Source: Adiantum capillus-veneris
Taxonomy: Eukaryota; Streptophyta; Polypodiopsida; Polypodiales; Pteridaceae
Length of the DNA: 20,063 nucleotides
Reading direction: 5' to 3'
Assembly: GCA_014529385.2 (NCBI GenBank)
Contig: JABFUD020000280.1
Span: 1 to 20,063 of the forward strand
The position numbers were made by a program, and so were the translations under genes. The notes beneath the pieces are model-generated. The model searched no databases, was not told where the DNA came from, and saw only the letters and a program-made list of their open reading frames with translations. Shown here piece after piece: positions 19,470 to 20,063 of this stretch. How positions within the stretch are numbered: the first letter of the stretch is position 1; each line of letters opens with the position of its first letter.

Positions 19470-19965
19470 ATGTCCTCTTTCAAAACACCAATGCCTAGCA
19501 CTCGCAAGAGTTTTCTTGAAGTGGCAGTTGCACCTAAGAAGGATCCCGCTACTCGCCAAGACTCAAGGATCACGCCCTTGGAGACTCAGATTCGAGAGCT
19601 TATTTTGGAGAATGCCGAACTCAAACAACACTTGAGTAAGCTTGAGGAGACAAAGGTAAAAGGAGAACGAAACTTTGCTAGCAAAAACACATGAAGTCTA
19701 AGCTTCTCTCACTGAGTCAGTCAAGGCGGCCCAAAAATAAGCCCATGAGATAGTACATAAAAAGATCGACAACAAAATACAAGCAGCCTTACAAGAATGT
19801 TGGCTACAAGAATCCCTTGCTCTTAAGATTAGAATTGGAGGGCTCTCCTCACCATGGTGCACCGAGGAGGACACACTCAAAGAAGCCATCACCAAGCTCA
19901 ACAACATTCTACAACCAAATAACATCGAGCCCAATAATGTTTCTTGGATCAACGACATGCAATAG
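19470..19965 (+). pseudogene. Broken ORF with coiled coil, probable retroelement remnant
   Basis: It starts at ATG 19470. A basic, Ser/Thr-rich N-terminus is followed by a heptad-like segment (LETQIRELILENAELKQHL, about residues 37-55), a coiled-coil signature. The frame stops at 19692, but the +1 frame carries on with the same character (SLTESVKAAQK, AHEIVHKKIDNKIQ, then SPWCTEEDTLKEAITKLNNI) to a TAG at 19963. It has further stops near 19696 and 19729. One frameshift plus two stops therefore break a product of about 165 residues. Coiled-coil N-termini are common in retroelement Gag/ORF1 proteins, but nothing else identifies it. Confidence 0.45.
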
Positions 19966-20063
19966 GCATGTGCCACCTGGTAATGCATCCTCGCTTTCAG
20001 GAACAAGGAAGAACGTATGAGCTTGCTACAAAAATCCTAACCACCTCAAGGGGACAAAGCTTT
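19966..20063. other. Right edge, nothing assignable
   Basis: 98 bases follow the last stop of the broken ORF. No further feature is visible before the window ends. Confidence 0.4.

Overview
This window looks like gene-poor, repeat-rich nuclear DNA of a land plant. The evidence is the AT-rich composition, long (GA/CT)n, (GT)n and (AT)n microsatellites, a TG...CA LTR element carrying a plant-like TATA box and AATAAA signal, a MITE-like insertion and several decayed ORFs. I found no intact gene, tRNA, rRNA or CRISPR array. I cannot name the species. A non-flowering plant such as a fern is only a guess. Many near-identical repeat copies differ by 1-2 base indels, which could be decay or an unpolished long-read assembly.

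Layout, left to right. Positions 1-4885 form one giant imperfect palindrome centred near 2441. Each arm holds a 0.36 kb flank plus about 2.6 tandem copies of a roughly 0.8 kb non-coding unit headed by a (CT)n or (GA)n tract. Positions 4886-5791 are AT-rich DNA with short palindromes of the form GATTTGGAC-N4-GTCCAAATC. Positions 5792-10717 hold a decayed minus-strand coding sequence of unknown family, split in two by a 3.7 kb LTR retroelement (6341-10023). Removing the element and one copy of the ACTCT target duplication rejoins the same reading frame. The element has two LTRs, a TATA box, a candidate primer-binding site, a broken zinc-knuckle ORF and no visible reverse transcriptase or integrase. 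Its 3' LTR carries a nested 249-bp MITE-like insertion with an 8-bp target duplication, and the 5' LTR preserves the empty site.

Positions 10.8-15.1 kb are a diverged array in which the same short palindrome recurs many times inside longer modules of roughly 340-780 bp. It is followed by a nearly perfect 195-bp tandem duplication and a 59-bp duplication. Positions 15.9-16.3 kb and 18.7-18.9 kb are compound microsatellites. Between them lies unassigned DNA with repeated splice-donor-like sites on the minus strand, a short 32-bp triplicate and a G17 run. The right end (18.9-20.06 kb) has a 139-bp duplication followed by a broken plus-strand ORF with a coiled-coil segment, plausibly a retroelement remnant.

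The most notable structures are the giant palindrome (real or an assembly artefact), the dispersed palindrome family, and the three-layer nesting of MITE in LTR element in dead gene.
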